DNA of 64,000 bases, from assembly GCF_000176175.1 (NCBI RefSeq), contig NZ_ACZP01000014.1, forward strand, positions 744,001 to 808,000. Reading direction: 5' to 3'. Under the pieces are notes generated by a model. That model was not told the DNA's origin. It saw nothing but the letters and a program-made list of their open reading frames with translations, and made no database searches. The position numbers were made by a program, and so were the translations under genes. Of this stretch, positions 61,570-64,000 are shown piece after piece; position 1 is the first letter of the stretch; each line of letters starts with the position of its first letter. Source of the DNA: Vibrio furnissii CIP 102972. Its GTDB lineage: Bacteria > Pseudomonadota > Gammaproteobacteria > Enterobacterales > Vibrionaceae.

Positions 61570-64000
61570 ATGAGTCAAAATGGTAAATTTAATATGACCC
61601 GCCGTGACGCCTTAAAAGGCGGCTCTGCGCTCGGGGCACTGGCGTTAGTCGGCGGCACCATTTCACTACCGTTCTCAACCCAAGCTGTGGCCAAAGAAAC
61701 GCCCGCTGCAGCGGATGAAAAAATCGTCTGGTCGGCTTGTACGGTGAACTGTGGTTCACGTTGCCCGCTGCGCATGCATGTGGTGGACGGCGAAATCAAG
61801 TGGGTAGAAACCGACAACACGGGCGATGATGTGTTTAACCATCACCATCAAGTGCGCGCGTGTCTGCGTGGCCGCTCTATGCGCCGCCGTGTTTACAACC
61901 CAGACCGCCTGAAATACCCACTGAAACGTGTGGGCAAACGTGGCGAAGGTAAGTTCAAGCGTATCAGCTGGGACGAAGCGTACCGCACCATTGGCGATAA
62001 CCTTAAACGCATCATTCAAAACTACGGCAACGACGCCATTTATCTCAACTACGGCACCGGCACACTGGGCGGCACCGTGACCAAGAGCTGGGATCCAAGC
62101 AGCACGTTGGTCGCGCGTTTGATGAACCTGTGTGGCGGTTACCTCAACCACTACGGTGACTACTCGGCGGCAAACATCGAGTGTATGTCGGAATACTTCT
62201 ACGGCACCTGGATCACCACCAACTCAGTCGATGACATTCAAAATGCTGACCTGTGCCTGCTGTTTGGTAATAACCCAGCCGAAACGCGCATGTCGGGCGG
62301 TGGCCAAGTGCATAACTACGTTGATGCGAAAAACATCAACAAAACTCGCACCATCTGTATCGATCCGCGCTACACAGATACCGCTGCGGGCCGTGAAGAT
62401 CAGTGGGTGCCTATCAAACACGGAACCGATGCGGCCTTGGTGGCGGCGATCGCACACGTGTTGATCACCGAAGACAAAGTCGACCAAGCGTTCTTGGATC
62501 GCTACTGCGTGGGTTACGACCGCGCCACGTTGCCAGCATCTGCACCGAAAAACGCCAGCTACAAAGATTACATTCTGGGCACCGGCCCGGACGGCTTGGC
62601 GAAAACCCCAGCATGGGCGCAGCCTATCACCGGGATTCCAGCCGACATCATCATCAAATTGGCACGCGAAATCGGCGAAGCCAAACGCATCTACATCTCG
62701 CAAGGTTGGGGGTTGCAACGTTCAGCCAACGGCGAGCAAGCGTGTAAAGCGATCATGATGTTGTCGCTGCTGCGCGGCCAAGTGGGCCTACAAGGCGGCG
62801 GTACCGGTGCGCGTGAAGGCGACCATTCCTACCCATTCGTGCGTTTCCCGAAAGTAGCCAACCCGATTGAAGCGTCAATCCCGATGTTCTTGTGGACGGA
62901 TGCGATTTTTCGCGGCACCGACATGACTGATCTGACTGACGGCATCAAAGGGGTGAAACAGCTGAAAAATAACATCAAGTTTATCTGGAACTACGCCGGT
63001 AACTGCTTGATTAACCAGCACTCAGACATCAACCGCACACACCAAATCCTTCAAGATGAACAGGCGTGTGAAATGATTGTGGTGATCGACAACCACATGA
63101 CGTCATCTGCCAAATACGCCGATATCGTGCTGCCAGACTGCACCACGTCTGAACAGTCGGATTTCTGTATGGATGGCGCGGCGGCGTCGATGCCGTACTT
63201 CATCTTCGCCAGTCAGGCGATTGAACCGCGTTTCGAATGCAAACCGATTTACGAGATGTTGTCGGGCGTGGCGAAAGAGATGGGCGTGTACGATGCCTTC
63301 ACCGAAGGTCGCACGCAAGAAGAGTGGTTGCGTTGGATGTATGCGCAAACCGTGCAACAAAACAACGATCCCGATCTGCCATCGTATGACGCGATGCGCG
63401 AGCAAGGGATCTACAAGAAACAATTTGATCGTCCGTATGTGGCGTTTGAATCGTTCCGTCACGATCCGATTGCGAACCCGCTGCCAACCCCATCCGGCAA
63501 GATTGAGATCTACTCTGAAACGCTGGCCAACATTGCCGCGACTTGGGAGTTGGATGAAGACGAAAAAATCACCCCGCTGCCAGAATACGTGTCGACTTTC
63601 AACGGTTGGGATTCACCAGAACGTGCGGAATACCCACTGCAATTGACTGGCTTCCACTATAAAGCGCGCGCGCACTCGACCTACGGCAACGTGGATGTGC
63701 TCAAAGCGGCTGCGCCCCAAGAAGTGTGGATCAACCCCATGGACGCTGAACTGCGCGACATCGCCAACGGCGACTTAGTCAGCATTCGCAGCAAACATGG
63801 TGAAGTGCACATTCGCGCCAAAGTGACACCACGCATCATGCCGGGAGTGACCGCGCTGGGTGAAGGGGCGTGGTATGCGCCGAACCGTCAAGGGGTCGAC
63901 CAAGCAGGCTCAATCAACGTGCTGACCACGCAACGTCCAAGCCCTTTGGCGAAGTCGAACCCAAGCCACACCAATCTGGTAGAAATCACCCTGATTAAGA
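61570..64000 (+). CDS. dmsA: Anaerobic DMSO reductase catalytic subunit (3' end cut by window)
   Basis: The frame is open from ATG 61570 to the window end, 810 codons, about the full length of DmsA. A twin-arginine signal (TRRDALKGG) is followed by a hydrophobic stretch. A [4Fe-4S] site has CTVNCGSRC plus a later Cys (RACLRG). Molybdopterin motifs include LFGNNPAETRMSGGG, and the metal-ligand Ser is expected in HYGDYSAAN. It reduces DMSO or related S-/N-oxides as terminal acceptor and should be exported folded by Tat with DmsB. dmsB should follow outside the window. Confidence 0.93.
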   Translation, partial: MSQNGKFNMTRRDALKGGSALGALALVGGTISLPFSTQAVAKETPAAADEKIVWSACTVNCGSRCPLRMHVVDGEIKWVETDNTGDDVFNHHHQVRACLRGRSMRRRVYNPDRLKYPLKRVGKRGEGKFKRISWDEAYRTIGDNLKRIIQNYGNDAIYLNYGTGTLGGTVTKSWDPSSTLVARLMNLCGGYLNHYGDYSAANIECMSEYFYGTWITTNSVDDIQNADLCLLFGNNPAETRMSGGGQVHNYVDAKNINKTRTICIDPRYTDTAAGREDQWVPIKHGTDAALVAAIAHVLITEDKVDQAFLDRYCVGYDRATLPASAPKNASYKDYILGTGPDGLAKTPAWAQPITGIPADIIIKLAREIGEAKRIYISQGWGLQRSANGEQACKAIMMLSLLRGQVGLQGGGTGAREGDHSYPFVRFPKVANPIEASIPMFLWTDAIFRGTDMTDLTDGIKGVKQLKNNIKFIWNYAGNCLINQHSDINRTHQILQDEQACEMIVVIDNHMTSSAKYADIVLPDCTTSEQSDFCMDGAAASMPYFIFASQAIEPRFECKPIYEMLSGVAKEMGVYDAFTEGRTQEEWLRWMYAQTVQQNNDPDLPSYDAMREQGIYKKQFDRPYVAFESFRHDPIANPLPTPSGKIEIYSETLANIAATWELDEDEKITPLPEYVSTFNGWDSPERAEYPLQLTGFHYKARAHSTYGNVDVLKAAAPQEVWINPMDAELRDIANGDLVSIRSKHGEVHIRAKVTPRIMPGVTALGEGAWYAPNRQGVDQAGSINVLTTQRPSPLAKSNPSHTNLVEITLIK

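Overview
The window reads as a Vibrio-type gammaproteobacterial chromosome, probably close to V. fluvialis/V. furnissii and possibly the small chromosome. That placement is an inference from gene content (PutP, an FMN riboswitch ahead of ribB, a chromosomal Qnr, DmsA, many LysR/AraC regulators) and from protein similarity I recognise by eye. No rRNA operon, tRNA or CRISPR array is visible. Most of the window is dense, GC-balanced single-gene or two-gene units. About 42.6-55.2 kb is different: visibly more A+T-rich in its second half, punctuated by copies of a hairpin repeat, and loaded with resistance and redox genes.

Layout. 0-9.5 kb: end of putP, a small zinc-ribbon protein, a dCache chemoreceptor, an Lrp regulator with an aldehyde dehydrogenase, riboswitch-controlled ribB, a family-9 glycosyltransferase and a DEAD-box helicase. 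9.6-17 kb: Bcr-type MFS pump with divergent LysR, a chain of hairpins that may be a small RNA, a methyltransferase, a MarR-GNAT fusion divergent from MerR with two matching operators between them, an RRM protein, a PLP class-V enzyme with divergent Lrp. 17-24.2 kb: a complete L-threonate/D-erythronate catabolic operon (ltnD-otnK-otnC-otnI-denD-gntP) with a divergent DeoR regulator. 24.4-42.5 kb: a PAS-PAS chemoreceptor, solA, several regulator/enzyme pairs, two GlxA-type AraC regulators around a cysteine hydrolase, a sulfite-exporter-type permease, a MocR/LysE pair, a diguanylate cyclase, a nuclease-fold protein of unknown role and a LysR/SDR pair with twin palindromes.

42.6-56.2 kb is the accessory region. 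Repeat copies separate it into modules: (1) a strongly folded non-coding stretch followed by an unrecognised 368-residue protein, flanked by inverted repeat copies; (2) a qnr quinolone-protection gene plus a second accD whose product carries Leu at the position of E. coli AccD Met203, the change I recall for andrimid-insensitive carboxyltransferase; (3) a thiol-redox cluster with an ArsR-rhodanese fusion regulator, an orphan dihydrolipoamide dehydrogenase, an MFS pump, OsmC, two variant thioredoxins, thioredoxin reductase and a TetR regulator, with shared TCTAA-N6-TTAGA sites; then an XAT/CatB-like acetyltransferase. Together these look like a defence island against small-molecule toxins. That function is inferred.

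56.2-64 kb returns to core genes: a DnaQ-like exonuclease, a GNAT enzyme, a PNPOx-like flavoprotein, the Hsp70-like yegD, lplA, and dmsA (cut by the window end) behind a 600-base leader with an FNR-like site.
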